This document shows, piece by piece, positions 39,462 through 48,424 of a DNA stretch of 64,000 nt (position 1 is the first letter of the stretch; every line of letters starts with the position of its first letter). The notes under the pieces were generated by a model that saw nothing but the letters and a program-made list of their open reading frames with translations, made no database searches and was not told the DNA's origin. The translations under genes were made by a program, and so were the position numbers. This DNA is from Candidatus Woesearchaeota archaeon (GTDB lineage Archaea > Nanobdellota > Nanobdellia > Woesearchaeales > GW2011-AR4), in NCBI GenBank assembly GCA_016185945.1, contig JACPMR010000006.1, positions 26,423 to 90,422 of the forward strand, written 5' to 3'.

Positions 39462-42098
39462 CTACCCCTTCCACCCCCTCATCAACAAGCTGTTGCTAAC
39501 AACACTCACAGAGCTGAAAGCCATCGCAGCTGCTGCAATTATGGGGTTCAATAAAAACCCAAAAAATGGGTACAAAATGCCGGCAGCGATTGGAATGCCT
39601 GCTGCATTGTAGAAGAAAGCCCAGAACAAGTTTTGTTTTATTTTCTTGATTGTGTAAGAGCTTAACTTAATCGACTTGACAACATCCCTCAAGTCATTTT
39701 TAATCAATACTATGCTTCCTGTTTCAATTGCAATGTCGGTTCCCGCTCCTATTGCAATGCCAATATCCGCTGCAGCAAGTGCAGGCGCGTCATTAATGCC
39801 GTCTCCAACCATTGCAACAATCTTGCCCTGGCTTTGCAGTTTCTTGATTTCCTTCTCCTTGTCCTGAGGAAGCACTTCTGCAAGCACTTTGTCAATTCCA
39901 ACTTGAAATGCAATTGCCTTTGCAACCCTTTCATTGTCGCCTGTAATCATAACAACTTCCTTGCTCATCTTGTGCAATTCAGAAACTGCTTCTTTTGAAT
40001 TTTCTTTTAAAGTGTCTGCAATTGCTATCAGCCCAATAATTGATTTGTTCAAAGCAAGAATTACTGTTGTTTTTCCTTGTTCTTCCAGCTGTTGTATTTT
40101 TTTGTCAGTTTCTTCATCAATTTTTATTTTATATTGCTGCATTAATTTGTCGTTGCCGACTAAAATATTATAACTCTTGTATTTTGCAGCAACACCTTTG
40201 CCGCTTACTGCTTCAAAGTGAGATGCCTTGCTGACTTGGATATTTTTTTCCTTTGCGCGATTTATTATTGCCTCCCCCAATGGATGCTCAGAGCCCTTTT
40301 CAGCGGTTGCGGCAAACTTAATAATATCATTTTCAACATACTTTGAATCAAGCGCAACAACATCTGTGGCTTCTGGTGCGCCTTTTGTCAAAGTGCCTGT
40401 CTTGTCAAACACAATTGTTGTAAGCTTGTGCGCTGTCTCAAGCGCCTCTGCATTCTTAATCAAAATTCCGTTTTCAGCGCCTTTGCCGGTTCCGACCATA
40501 ATTGCTGTTGGAGTTGCCAGTCCAAGCGCACATGGGCAGGCAATTATTAGAACAGCTACAAAAACAGTGAATCCGAATATGAATGGTGAAGGCTCAAGCG
40601 CAAAGAAATTTGGAGCTATAAAATACCAGAACAAAAGCGATAAAACAGAAATCAAGATGACAGCAGGCACAAAAATGCTTGACACCTTGTCAGCCAATCT
40701 TTGGATTGGCGCCTTAGAGCCCTGCGCTTCCTCTACAAGCTTTATTATCTGCGCAAGCATTGTGTCAGAGCCTACTTTAGTTGCCTTGACTTTGAGCAAG
40801 CCGCTTTTGTTCAATGTTGCTCCAATAACAATGTCATTCTTCTTTTTTGAAGCAGGTATGCTCTCGCCCGTTATCATTGATTCATCAACATATGAGGAGC
40901 CCTCAGCTACAATGCCGTCAGTTGCAATTTTTCCGCCTGGCTTTACTATGAAAATATCTCCAATCTGCAATTCATCGATGGGGATTTCTGTTTCCATGCC
41001 GTCTCTAATTACAATCGCGGTTTTAGCCTGCAAGCCAATAAGCTTTCTTATTGCCTCTGATGCCTTGCCTTTGGTTAATGCCTCCAGATACTTGCCTAGA
41101 AGTATAAATGTTATGATTATTGAGGATGTGTCATAATAAGTCCCGCCTGTGAATGTCTTTGGAAAAAACGTTGCCAACACGCTGTAAACATAAGCAGCAG
41201 ATGTGCCTACAGCTATCAAAGTGTCCATGTTGGCTGTTTTATTGCGAAGCCCGACATAAGTTCCTACATAGAAGCGATAAGCCAAAATTAATTGGACAGG
41301 CGTTGTCAGAATAAGCAAAATGTAGCTCTGGTATGGCAAAGTTATTTTAAACCATTCCGGGAATGATAAAATAAAAATTGGAACGCTTAAGATAAAGCCA
41401 AAAATAACTTCCCATTTAAGCCTTTTTATTTCCTTCTCTCTTGCGATTTTTTCTGTGTCAACAAGTGCGCCTGTAACTTCTATCGGCTCATAACCCGCTT
41501 GCTTAATTATGCTTTTAATTTTGTCGATGCTTGTCAAGTTTGGATTGTATTTGATAAATGCATTCTGATTGACGTATAATTCCTTTGACAATATCCCTTT
41601 TATTGTATTTAAAGCATCGCCAACAGTCCCGACACAATGCTGATTGTCCATTCCAATGACTTTCAATTTTATTTCTGCAACATTGCCGGATTTATGTTCT
41701 TCCACAATATTATAGCCAGTTTTCTTGACAATTTCTTTCAGTAATTTTTCATCTATTTCGTTTTTATCAAACTCTACATTCGCCTTTTCAGAAGCAAAAT
41801 TCACAGATGCCTTTACAACACCTTTTGCCTTTGACAATGCCTTTTCGATGGTTTGCGCGCATGTGGCGCAGTGCATTCCAGAAATAGCTATCATTGTTTT
41901 TTGTATATTTGTTGCTGATTTTTTTGAAGATTCATTTTTTATTATTTTTTTAATTAATGATTTTTTTTGCATTTTATTTTTATTGAATTTATCATAACAA
42001 TTCTTGCTGCAGAAATAATGTTTTTTGCCTTTTTTAACTAACTTGAATCTTGCTTTCCTCTCGTCAACTTCCATTCCGCAGACTGGGTCTTTCGCCAT
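39462..42098 (-). CDS. copA: Copper-type P1B ATPase with N-terminal YHS/TRASH domain
   Basis: An 878-residue heavy-metal pump. N-terminus: a YHS/TRASH metal site (DPVCGMEV with Cys7, then YFCSKNC with Cys30 and Cys34), HMA1 with GMHCATC (74-80), and a degenerate HMA2 (GMDNQHC, lacking the first Cys). Core: [14 protein letters not shown] (CPC metal site in the membrane), DKTGTLT phosphorylation site, and [18 protein letters not shown] plus the HMA motif points to Cu+ export. It is the last gene of a metal locus divergent from a PadR regulator at 45.98 kb. Confidence 0.95.
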   Translation of the reverse strand: MAKDPVCGMEVDERKARFKLVKKGKKHYFCSKNCYDKFNKNKMQKKSLIKKIIKNESSKKSATNIQKTMIAISGMHCATCAQTIEKALSKAKGVVKASVNFASEKANVEFDKNEIDEKLLKEIVKKTGYNIVEEHKSGNVAEIKLKVIGMDNQHCVGTVGDALNTIKGILSKELYVNQNAFIKYNPNLTSIDKIKSIIKQAGYEPIEVTGALVDTEKIAREKEIKRLKWEVIFGFILSVPIFILSFPEWFKITLPYQSYILLILTTPVQLILAYRFYVGTYVGLRNKTANMDTLIAVGTSAAYVYSVLATFFPKTFTGGTYYDTSSIIITFILLGKYLEALTKGKASEAIRKLIGLQAKTAIVIRDGMETEIPIDELQIGDIFIVKPGGKIATDGIVAEGSSYVDESMITGESIPASKKKNDIVIGATLNKSGLLKVKATKVGSDTMLAQIIKLVEEAQGSKAPIQRLADKVSSIFVPAVILISVLSLLFWYFIAPNFFALEPSPFIFGFTVFVAVLIIACPCALGLATPTAIMVGTGKGAENGILIKNAEALETAHKLTTIVFDKTGTLTKGAPEATDVVALDSKYVENDIIKFAATAEKGSEHPLGEAIINRAKEKNIQVSKASHFEAVSGKGVAAKYKSYNILVGNDKLMQQYKIKIDEETDKKIQQLEEQGKTTVILALNKSIIGLIAIADTLKENSKEAVSELHKMSKEVVMITGDNERVAKAIAFQVGIDKVLAEVLPQDKEKEIKKLQSQGKIVAMVGDGINDAPALAAADIGIAIGAGTDIAIETGSIVLIKNDLRDVVKSIKLSSYTIKKIKQNLFWAFFYNAAGIPIAAGILYPFFGFLLNPIIAAAAMAFSSVSVVSNSLLMRGWKG

Positions 42099-42115
42099 TT
42101 TTTTATAAATATTGT

Positions 42116-42316
42116 TTACTGGTTTTTACTATCCACGCCCAAAATATTATGTATCCAGCACCATCCTACAAAGCTCTCCACTAAAGCAATCCAGCCGACA
42201 ATTGCTATGAGCCAGTTTGCCCATTCTGCATTGTACTGCGGCATCCAAGGCCCCAGCCACCAAAAAGCCAGTGCAAATCTCAAAATTCTGTCCAGTTTGC
42301 CTAAATTTTGTTTCAT
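42116..42316 (-). CDS. DUF2892 (YgaP-like) small membrane protein
   Basis: About 66 residues from [20 protein letters not shown]. The N-x-G-x2-D-R-x2-R start and two TM helices (about 11-25 and 35-52) are DUF2892 hallmarks; [12 protein letters not shown] ends the domain. Such proteins often accompany rhodanese or metal genes. A GGAGATGA Shine-Dalgarno lies 5 nt before the ATG at 42316, which favours it over upstream TTG/ATG candidates. It sits 17 nt before copA in the same operon. Confidence 0.8.
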   Translation of the reverse strand: MKQNLGKLDRILRFALAFWWLGPWMPQYNAEWANWLIAIVGWIALVESFVGWCWIHNILGVDSKNQ

Positions 42317-42335
42317 CTTTCTCATCTCCAATGTT

Positions 42336-43181
42336 TTATTTTAGATTCCAGCTAAATTCTCTTATTGAAGTATCTGTTATTACAAGCTTAATGGATTTTG
42401 CATCCTTGTTTATTGATGGAAACTTCAAAATGCCTTGCCTGTGGTGTCCTCCAGGAGCAGAGCCTTCCCACTTTAATGGCTTGTAAGTGTTTCCCAAATC
42501 ATCCTGTAAAGTCGATATTTCAACCATATCAAAATCTAAATCGACAGAATGTGTGTCAATTGCAATCTGGAATTCCAAAGCACTTAATGGAGTTACTTTA
42601 AACTCAACATTGTTTTGATTGCTTGTTATTGTTTGGAAATTTATTTCTTGCTGTATTCCAGTTTTATTGTTTTTTGAAATATAGATGTATGACAAGCTAA
42701 CAGCTATAATTGACAAAACAAGCAATGAATAAAGCAGTATTTTTATTTTTTGTTTGAAAATTTTAGTATTCATCAAGCTTGCCATGTAGGTTATTCCCAA
42801 AATATTTGAAAAAACTCCTGCCAAAAGGAATGTTGACTGGTATTTTGTCAGAAACAAGCCAAGCGCAGTAATCCCAAGGAAAGGCGCGATGTCGGCAATG
42901 TGATGCGCGCAGCAAGCCACCATAGATGCTGTTGAAACTCCTGTAGACGCAGCAGCTGCGCCTGTTGCTTTTTTATGCATTTCATCCTTGACATAAAAGA
43001 ACATTCCAATCTGCACTCCAAATCCCACAATCAATGGCATCATCCAGTACCAAAGCTTTGCGAAGTTGTCAAGCGCAAAGGAAAATCCGCCTAACAGGGA
43101 CGAGACTATAAGATAAAAACCAAAAAGAGATCCGCTTGCTAAGATGCCAATTATCGCATATTTGTCGTTTTTGTTGTCCAT
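42336..43181 (-). CDS. Metal-locus membrane protein with CCAHH motif
   Basis: A 281-residue protein. N-terminal half: about five TM helices (8-30, 42-62, 83-110, 115-135, 145-165), with VACCAHHIADIAPF at 88-101, a likely soft-metal site at the start of a TM. C-terminal half: an extracellular beta-rich domain (EFKVTPLSALEFQIAIDTH ... YKPLKWEGSAPGGHHRQGIL) with a further GGHH. No family name is certain. It lies between DUF5676 and DUF2892 genes in the copper locus, so metal binding or transport is a reasonable inference. Confidence 0.7.
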   Translation of the reverse strand: MDNKNDKYAIIGILASGSLFGFYLIVSSLLGGFSFALDNFAKLWYWMMPLIVGFGVQIGMFFYVKDEMHKKATGAAAASTGVSTASMVACCAHHIADIAPFLGITALGLFLTKYQSTFLLAGVFSNILGITYMASLMNTKIFKQKIKILLYSLLVLSIIAVSLSYIYISKNNKTGIQQEINFQTITSNQNNVEFKVTPLSALEFQIAIDTHSVDLDFDMVEISTLQDDLGNTYKPLKWEGSAPGGHHRQGILKFPSINKDAKSIKLVITDTSIREFSWNLK

Positions 43182-43195
43182 AAATTTTCAAATGC

Positions 43196-43474
43196 CTATT
43201 TCAATTTTCCCTCAATCTGGTTATAAACAAAAGCAAATATGTAGCCAGTAACTGCTGCTATAATAAACCATGCGACAATGCCAACTATCGAGCCGTTCAA
43301 AGTTATGTTTTTAGTCATCATTCCGGTAAAATCAACGCTGTGTATTAGATTGTTTACAAATGGTGCCATCATTTGCAACGGGAAAATTGTCACTAAAATC
43401 AGGCAAATAATGTAAAGCACAACTGCAGTTATGCCAAGCGACAAAGCAACTTTGTTTGGGTTTAGTTTTGCCAT
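43196..43474 (-). CDS. DUF5676-type small membrane protein
   Basis: About 92 residues: NPNKVALSLGITAVVLYIICLILVTIFP forms the first TM in the pattern of the DUF5676 family, followed by NNLIHSVDFTGM (the usual xxLfHGiD turn) and a second TM (IVGIVAWFIIAAVTGYIFAFVYN). The family is found in copper and heavy-metal gene clusters. GGAGGTGA lies 4 nt before the ATG, the strongest Shine-Dalgarno in the window. An inverted repeat overlaps a TATA box 50-60 nt upstream (43522-43535). Its promoter probably serves the genes through copA. Confidence 0.8.
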   Translation of the reverse strand: MAKLNPNKVALSLGITAVVLYIICLILVTIFPLQMMAPFVNNLIHSVDFTGMMTKNITLNGSIVGIVAWFIIAAVTGYIFAFVYNQIEGKLK

Positions 43475-43521
43475 TTTCACCTCCTTCTTTTTTATTTTTC
43501 AATGAAATCTGACATTAAATC

Positions 43522-43535
43522 ATAGTCTACACTAT
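43522..43535. promoter_or_regulatory. ATAGT-N4-ACTAT dyad over a TATA box, candidate operator
   Basis: ATAGTCTACACTAT overlaps a minus-strand TATTTATAG box that is 50-60 nt upstream of the DUF5676-copA gene block. Position over the core promoter suits a repressor. It is unlike the TGATATAT sites next to padR, so a second regulator would be needed. The dyad is short, so chance is possible. Confidence 0.35.
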
Positions 43536-43681
43536 AAATATTATCCATATATTTATTGAAATCCTGTGTTATACATTTACAATCAATCCCGCAATTGCAT
43601 ACTTTATTTTGGATTATTCCACCTGAGTTTTTAAATATTCAACCTAAACTAATTTTTAATTTCACTTTAATTCAAACAATA

Positions 43682-43815
43682 GGTGACACATTTTTTTTGC
43701 ATAGTGTCAAGCACACTGCTGTACGCCTTGATACTTCCAACTTTAAAGGCAACAGTTAAAGCAGTTCACTTTCTTCACTTTACTTCTCAAAGTCGCTCTC
43801 GTTAGTGATTGAATT
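43682..43815 (-). repeat. GCGAC-family structured element, 5' module with a diverged tail
   Basis: On the minus strand AATCACTAACGAGAGCGACT starts the module; CTTTGAG...AAGTGAACTGC closes it (GAAAGTGAACTGCTTTAA, so UAA is changed to UGA). Then GTTGCCTTTAAAG and a hairpin GTATCAAG...CTTGACAC (43706-43731) and TATGCAAAAAAAATGTGTCACC. Neither standard tail is intact. It lies about 110 nt 3' of the osmC gene on the same strand. The rest of the 43481-43922 gap holds a promoter dyad and otherwise nothing I can identify. Confidence 0.65.
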
Positions 43816-43922
43816 TTTATTTTTGATTCGTTTTATTGAGGCTGTTTAATTTTCTTACTGAATTCTTAACAGCATCCTTTGCTTTTTCCCTTTCCCATTT
43901 TTTCCACCTCGCTAAAGTATTA

Positions 43923-44438
43923 TTACATTAACTCAATATCCAATTTTATCGGATTGGTTAAGCAATAAACTCCAGGACACCTTTCTTCTGCTAATTTCTT
44001 AACTTCATCTAAATTTTCTTCGTCTTCACTAGAAGCATTTACTTGCAACTTAACATTCTCAACAATAGGCTCATCGCTTAATCCTAAAGATTTGCTTAAA
44101 TTTACCTTATTCTCAACAGCTACTTTTAACTCCTTAAGCTTTATTCCTTTCTCTGCAGCAATTGATGCAAATGTCTGTGCAAAACAAGCTGCCAAACCAA
44201 ACAAGCAGTACTGCACAGGATCTGGTTTTATGCCAGAGCCTCCCATAAAAGGCGGACCATCTGCTTCTACAATTGTAGATCCTTGAGAATGCTCCAAGAT
44301 TGCAGTAAATTGAACTTTTCCATCTTCTAAATTCCAGCTGCCTTCCACTCTTTTAACTTTTAATGCCTTGCTTTTGTCTTTTTTAACTTCTTCAACAAAA
44401 GCAGAAGCTTTTTCCATATCCACATTGTTTATTTTCAT
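43923..44438 (-). CDS. OsmC-family peroxiredoxin-like protein
   Basis: A 171-residue protein of the OsmC/Ohr fold. VEGSWNLEDGKVQFTAIL, then DGPPFMGGSGIKPDPVQYCLFGLAACF carries Cys78 (and Cys85) at the helix start, and ERCPGVYCL holds Cys154 and Cys159; OsmC proteins reduce organic peroxides with one Cys from each region. GGAGGTGG lies 5 nt upstream of the ATG. Its place in the metal locus suggests a thiol or peroxide stress role during copper exposure. Confidence 0.9.
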   Translation of the reverse strand: MKINNVDMEKASAFVEEVKKDKSKALKVKRVEGSWNLEDGKVQFTAILEHSQGSTIVEADGPPFMGGSGIKPDPVQYCLFGLAACFAQTFASIAAEKGIKLKELKVAVENKVNLSKSLGLSDEPIVENVKLQVNASSEDEENLDEVKKLAEERCPGVYCLTNPIKLDIELM

Positions 44439-44483
44439 TTAAGCCACCTCCGTATCCAAACAATGCTTTAGCAATTTTTCATA

Positions 44484-45251
44484 TTATCTTGCAGTCCATC
44501 CACCATCAACAACTAAATTATGCCCTGTTATAAAGCTTGACGCATCCAATGCAAGGAAAACAGCTGCATTCCCAATGTCTTCAGGCTGTCCAAACCTCCC
44601 AACAGGGGTGTTTTCCATCATCATCTTTCGTGTTGCTGCATCTTCAAGCATTGTTTTTGTCATATCTGTAACTATAACTCCAGGGTCAATTGCATTTACA
44701 GTTATGCCATATTTTGCGCAGTCAAGCGCAACCTCTCTTGTCAGTTCTGTTACCCCGCCTTTTGATGCGCAGTAAGCGCTTATGCCTGGAAAGCCAACCA
44801 AGCCAGCAATCGATGAAATATTGATAATCCTGCCGCCTTTGCCCTGCTTAATCATTTGCTGCACAACATATTTTGTGCAGAGAAAAACTCCTTTTAGGTT
44901 TACATCAAGCTGCCTGTCCCAATCCTTTTCTGTCAATGTTGTAACAGTGCCCGAAACGAGAATTCCTGCATTATTCACCAAAATATCAAGTTTTCCGAAT
45001 TTTTTTACTGCTTTGTCGACAAGATTTCTGACATCTCTTTCCTTAGAAACATCCGCAACAATAAAAATTGCATCGCTTACAAGTTTTTTTATTTCATTCA
45101 CAACCTCTCCCCCTTCCTTGTTGCTCTTATGGCTGTTGACAACAACATTGCAGCCTTCTTTAGCAAATGCGATTGCAATTCCTTTTCCGATGCCCCTGTC
45201 AGAGCCAGTCACAATTGCAACTTTATCTTGCAATCTTTTCAATTTACTCAC
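44484..45251 (-). CDS. Short-chain dehydrogenase/reductase (FabG-like)
   Basis: A 255-residue classical SDR. TGSDRGIGKGIA (Rossmann, near 15-26), NNAGIL, catalytic Ser in ISSIAG, YCASKGG with Tyr and Lys, and the C-terminal SSFITGHNLVVDGGW. DPGVI follows the active site. Substrate unknown; many such enzymes are annotated 3-oxoacyl-ACP reductase by default. The start is open: a GTG at 45251 overlaps the GAGGTGA Shine-Dalgarno, while TTG at 45242 lies 5 nt after it, as in the next gene upstream. Confidence 0.9.
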   Translation of the reverse strand: MSKLKRLQDKVAIVTGSDRGIGKGIAIAFAKEGCNVVVNSHKSNKEGGEVVNEIKKLVSDAIFIVADVSKERDVRNLVDKAVKKFGKLDILVNNAGILVSGTVTTLTEKDWDRQLDVNLKGVFLCTKYVVQQMIKQGKGGRIINISSIAGLVGFPGISAYCASKGGVTELTREVALDCAKYGITVNAIDPGVIVTDMTKTMLEDAATRKMMMENTPVGRFGQPEDIGNAAVFLALDASSFITGHNLVVDGGWTAR

Positions 45252-45274
45252 CTCTAAATTGATTTTTTAAGTAT

Positions 45275-45805
45275 TTATTTTCTTTTTCCAAAAACTTCTC
45301 GCCAGAGCTTTATTACCCACAAATAAACTAAAATCACAAGTCCTACAACCAACAAGGTTGTAAAAAAATTCAAAAAGCTCCAGTATCCATATCCAAGATT
45401 ACCCATCATTCCGTATCCCATCATATTGTACATTGCCATATTCATCATTCCTCCATAACTAATTCCTCTTTTTAATCCAGTGCCCATCATTCCGTAACCC
45501 ATCATGCCATAATTTGTCATATCACTTATATCATTGCAGTACAATCTCTTAGCCATTGCAATATGCATCAATCTTAAACTTTCAGAGCCTTCTCCGCCCA
45601 TCATTTTGTCCATTACCTCGTGGGCTTCTCCCGGATGTATCTGCTCCATCGTGTAGTCACCCATAATCTCTAGCTGGCTTTCTGTCAGCTGACTGCACGG
45701 TGTTTTTGCGTCAATCAGTTTCTTTGCTTCGGTGAAGTCTTCGGCATCGGCATAAGCAAGCCCGATGCTCAATACAAAAATTATGATAAATGCGGCAATT
45801 CTCAA
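45275..45805 (-). CDS. Secreted Met/Gly-rich protein, probable metal binder
   Basis: About 177 residues from a TTG start. GGAGGTGA lies 5 nt upstream of this TTG, which begins a clean signal peptide (LRIAAFIIIFVLSIGLAYADA); the longer frame upstream would put the Shine-Dalgarno inside the gene. The mature part has a helical unit with LTESQLEIMGDYTMEQIHPGEAHEVM and MMGGEGSESLRLMHI, two Cys, then Met-rich repeats (YGMMGYGMMG, YNMMGYGMMG) and a C-terminal TM. Met clusters suit Cu+ binding. First gene of the operon divergent from padR. Confidence 0.75.
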   Translation of the reverse strand: MRIAAFIIIFVLSIGLAYADAEDFTEAKKLIDAKTPCSQLTESQLEIMGDYTMEQIHPGEAHEVMDKMMGGEGSESLRLMHIAMAKRLYCNDISDMTNYGMMGYGMMGTGLKRGISYGGMMNMAMYNMMGYGMMGNLGYGYWSFLNFFTTLLVVGLVILVYLWVIKLWREVFGKRK

Positions 45806-45866
45806 ATTAATCACCTCCAATGTTTTGGATTTTGGGTTTTGGCTGCACCCAGCCATCATGTTAGCG

Positions 45867-45941
45867 TTGATATATCCGTTTTTGATATATTATGGGCACT
45901 GCTATATAAATCTTTCTATATATCATATTTGGATATATCAA
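45867..45941. promoter_or_regulatory. Symmetric array of four TGATATAT half-sites, candidate PadR operator
   Basis: TGATATAT occurs at 45868-45875 and 45883-45890; its complement ATATATCA at 45918-45925 and 45933-45940. Spacing is 15 nt within each side, and both pairs are centred on 45904, giving perfect dyad symmetry. A minus-strand TATA box (TTTATATAG, about 45902-45910) sits at the centre, and the padR TATA box (TATTTATATAAG, 45946-45957) begins right after the last site. The layout fits a dimer pair that represses both directions. Confidence 0.65.
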
Positions 45942-45975
45942 AAAGTATTTATATAAGTTAGTTCTCATATCCTGC

Positions 45976-46401
45976 ATGGCTGATATAAAAATAAATAATA
46001 TGGTAAAATTTTATACGTTGTGCCTTTTGGCTACAGGCCAAAAGCATGGCTACGACTTGATAAAAGAGCTTGAAGAAAAGCTTGGAAGAAGGATAAGCGC
46101 AAGCAACATGTACCCTTTTCTAAACACATTAAGGAAAAACAGGCTGATAAAATTCGGCAAAATAGGAAAAAGGGATAAAAAGGTGTATCACTTGACGCAA
46201 AAAGGCAAAAATTTCACCGGGCAAATGTTCAGCAAATTCGGAGATCTAATCAACATTGCAATCAGTCCAAGGATATCAGCGTGCCCTTGCGGCTGCAAAA
46301 TTTATTCTGGAGGGCATGCGGAAAAAATAAGGGGCAAGGCAATGAAATTTTGCTGCACCCATTGTGCAAAGATTTATAAGTCCAAGAACAAACTTAAGTG
46401 A
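45976..46401 (+). CDS. PadR-family regulator with C-terminal TRASH-like metal site
   Basis: A 141-residue protein. PadR winged helix at about 9-85: FYTLCLLATGQKHGYDLIKEL, then ASNMYPFLNTLRKNRLI and KKVYHLTQKG. The C-terminus has CPCGC at 103-107, SGGHAEK (His114) and FCCTHCAKIY with Cys126, 127 and 130: a TRASH/YHS-like metal site, the same kind as at the N-terminus of CopA in the divergent operon. Most likely a metal-responsive repressor of that operon. The gene for UspA follows after 1 nt. Confidence 0.85.
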   Translation: MADIKINNMVKFYTLCLLATGQKHGYDLIKELEEKLGRRISASNMYPFLNTLRKNRLIKFGKIGKRDKKVYHLTQKGKNFTGQMFSKFGDLINIAISPRISACPCGCKIYSGGHAEKIRGKAMKFCCTHCAKIYKSKNKLK

Positions 46402-46402
46402 T

Positions 46403-46816
46403 ATGATAAAGAGAGTACTGCTTCCTGTCGACGGTTCTTCTTTCTCTGAGAAGGCAGGAGAATATGCCATTTATCTGGCAAAAAATCTGAATGCGCATAT
46501 CATTGTCATACATGTAATCCAGGTTGGCGCAACGCAGAAGCTCGATAGCGAGAATATAGAAATGAAAAAGCTCAGGCAATCTGACTTGTGCTTTAAGTCG
46601 CTTAAAGAAAAAGCCGTAAAAGAAGCGATTGAATTGGAGACAAAAATTCTTGTTTCAAGAACTATTGTGGATTCAATACTAGAGGAGGCAAAGGATGGGG
46701 ATTATGACTTGATAGTTATGGGCTCCCGCGGCTTAAGCGGAATAAAAAAGCTAGTTTTGGGGAGCGTTACAGGAGGTGTTGTTAAAAAATCCACAATCCC
46801 TGTACTGGTTGTTTAA
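46403..46816 (+). CDS. Universal stress protein (UspA family)
   Basis: A 137-residue ATP-binding USP: MIKRVLLPVDGSSFSEKAGEYAI at the start, VIHVIQVG strand, and the nucleotide motif G-x2-G-x9-G-S in GSRGLSGIKKLVLGSVTGG, ending STIPVLVV. The start at 46403, 1 nt after the padR stop, gives the proper N-terminus; an upstream start would lie inside padR. Co-transcribed with the regulator, so possibly part of the metal response. Confidence 0.9.
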   Translation: MIKRVLLPVDGSSFSEKAGEYAIYLAKNLNAHIIVIHVIQVGATQKLDSENIEMKKLRQSDLCFKSLKEKAVKEAIELETKILVSRTIVDSILEEAKDGDYDLIVMGSRGLSGIKKLVLGSVTGGVVKKSTIPVLVV

Positions 46817-46825
46817 CAATAAACA

Positions 46826-48280
46826 ATGTTCAAGCCGGAAAAATTAGTAAAAATAACCTGCATTTTTCCCCAGAAATATTTATCGGATGTAACTTTAAAG
46901 CTTCAGGACATTGGATTAGTGCATCTAACAAAGGCGCAGTTGACTGATGGCTTCAAGCCTGTAAAATCGTTTGACAAAGAATATAAAAACCTTTCAGGGC
47001 TTCTTGTGAGGATAAGCTACTTGATAAATTTGATAAAATCTAGGACTTTTAAATCATTTTTCAGGGAATTTTTTGGCCCAAGGTATGTTTATGCTGCACC
47101 AAGAGCAGGGTTAGATAAAAAAAAGATTAGCAAAGACTTGGAGCGGCTGGAAAAAAAATACGGCATTTTGAAATATTCCAAGGCAAAGATAAACTGGAGC
47201 GATTACAAACATATTATTTTGTACAGGGATATTGTTGATGACATGCTAGAGCGCCACAGAGTTTTGCAATTATTCTCCAAATCAAAATACCTTATGCGCT
47301 TTGACGGCTGGGTTGAGCATGACAAAGTAAACAGAGTCAAGAATGCAGTCGAGTTTGCAACGAATAAGGCGGCTGTTTTCACAACCAACAAACCAAAAGC
47401 TGATGAAATGCCAACTTTAGTCAAAAATCCTTCGGTTGTAAAGCCGTTTGAAATTCTCACTGAAACCTATGGCGTGCCGAGCCAAAAGGAGATTGATCCC
47501 ACGCCAATAATAGCAGTCACCTTTACCTTGATATTTGGGCTTATGTTTGCAGATGTTGGTTATGGCTTAAGTTTGTTTGTATTGAGCTTGTTTGTTTACT
47601 TGTATACGACAAAAGAATCGAGATTCAGAAGAAACCTGAACCTTGTGCTTATTTACCTGGGATTAGTTTCTGCAATCTTTGGCTTTATTTTCGGGGAGTG
47701 CTTTGGTGTGCATTTCAGGAAAGGTGTAGTTGACCCTATCAGAGATGTGATTTTATTTTTGAAAATCTCTATAATAATAGGATTGGTGCATCTGAGCATA
47801 GGACTACTGGCAAAAATCTTCACAAGCTTTCATGACAGAAAGAAAGTATTGCAGGGCATTTCATTGCTGGTAGTCATGTGGGCTGCCTTTTCACTGTATT
47901 TCAAGCAAACCATTTTGAATAAGGCGTTGCTTGTTATTGGCGTCTTGGTGCTTTTGGCTGTAGAAAAATTGAAAATGTTGGAAGAGATTTCTTCACTTCT
48001 GGCTGCAACGCTGTCTTATATGAGGATAGCAGCACTCGGCTTGGGGCACATAATAATAAGCAGGCTGCTTGTATCATCATACGCGCAACTAAGCGGAAAT
48101 CCTGTGCAAATTGCATTTTTCATAGCGATATTTGCTACAGGCGCATTGATTCTTCTTACGCTTGGAGTGTTTGTGACGATTATTCAAGACACCAGACTTC
48201 ATTGGGTGGAGTTTTTGCCAAAATTCATGGTTGGAAAAGGCACCAAATTCAAGCCATTTAAGCACATGTATTCAGTATAG
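46826..48280 (+). CDS. V-type ATP synthase subunit I-like protein (short a-subunit)
   Basis: A 484-residue protein. The C-terminal half has the a-subunit membrane domain: EIDPTPIIAVTFTLIFGLMFADVGYGL, GFIFGECFG and LSYMRIAALGLGHIIISRLL, which contains the region of the essential TM Arg (SYMRIAALGL). The N-terminal cytosolic part (about 215 residues) is shorter than the usual 330 or more. No other V-ATPase subunit gene is in the window. It starts 10 nt after uspA. It could be an orphan with a new role or one of a scattered set. Confidence 0.85.
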   Translation: MFKPEKLVKITCIFPQKYLSDVTLKLQDIGLVHLTKAQLTDGFKPVKSFDKEYKNLSGLLVRISYLINLIKSRTFKSFFREFFGPRYVYAAPRAGLDKKKISKDLERLEKKYGILKYSKAKINWSDYKHIILYRDIVDDMLERHRVLQLFSKSKYLMRFDGWVEHDKVNRVKNAVEFATNKAAVFTTNKPKADEMPTLVKNPSVVKPFEILTETYGVPSQKEIDPTPIIAVTFTLIFGLMFADVGYGLSLFVLSLFVYLYTTKESRFRRNLNLVLIYLGLVSAIFGFIFGECFGVHFRKGVVDPIRDVILFLKISIIIGLVHLSIGLLAKIFTSFHDRKKVLQGISLLVVMWAAFSLYFKQTILNKALLVIGVLVLLAVEKLKMLEEISSLLAATLSYMRIAALGLGHIIISRLLVSSYAQLSGNPVQIAFFIAIFATGALILLTLGVFVTIIQDTRLHWVEFLPKFMVGKGTKFKPFKHMYSV

Positions 48281-48424
48281 ATTTTGAGTTATTTTTATTT
48301 ATTGATAAACAACTCATTACATTAAAAAAGAAAAATCAAAAAATAACCATACTAACAGGCAACTATTGTATAAATATTTTTGTCCGTGAGTCTAGTCATT
48401 TTGGAATTGATTGGATGTCTTTTA

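Noticed and set aside
40228..41136. A 302-codon plus-strand frame antisense to copA
   Set aside because: copA shows every P-type ATPase motif in the other strand; the antisense peptide has no family and results from codon bias.
48281..48424. Gap between the V-ATPase-like and helical-protein genes as an RNA gene
   Set aside because: AT-rich with no stable hairpin or repeat family word; nothing supported.
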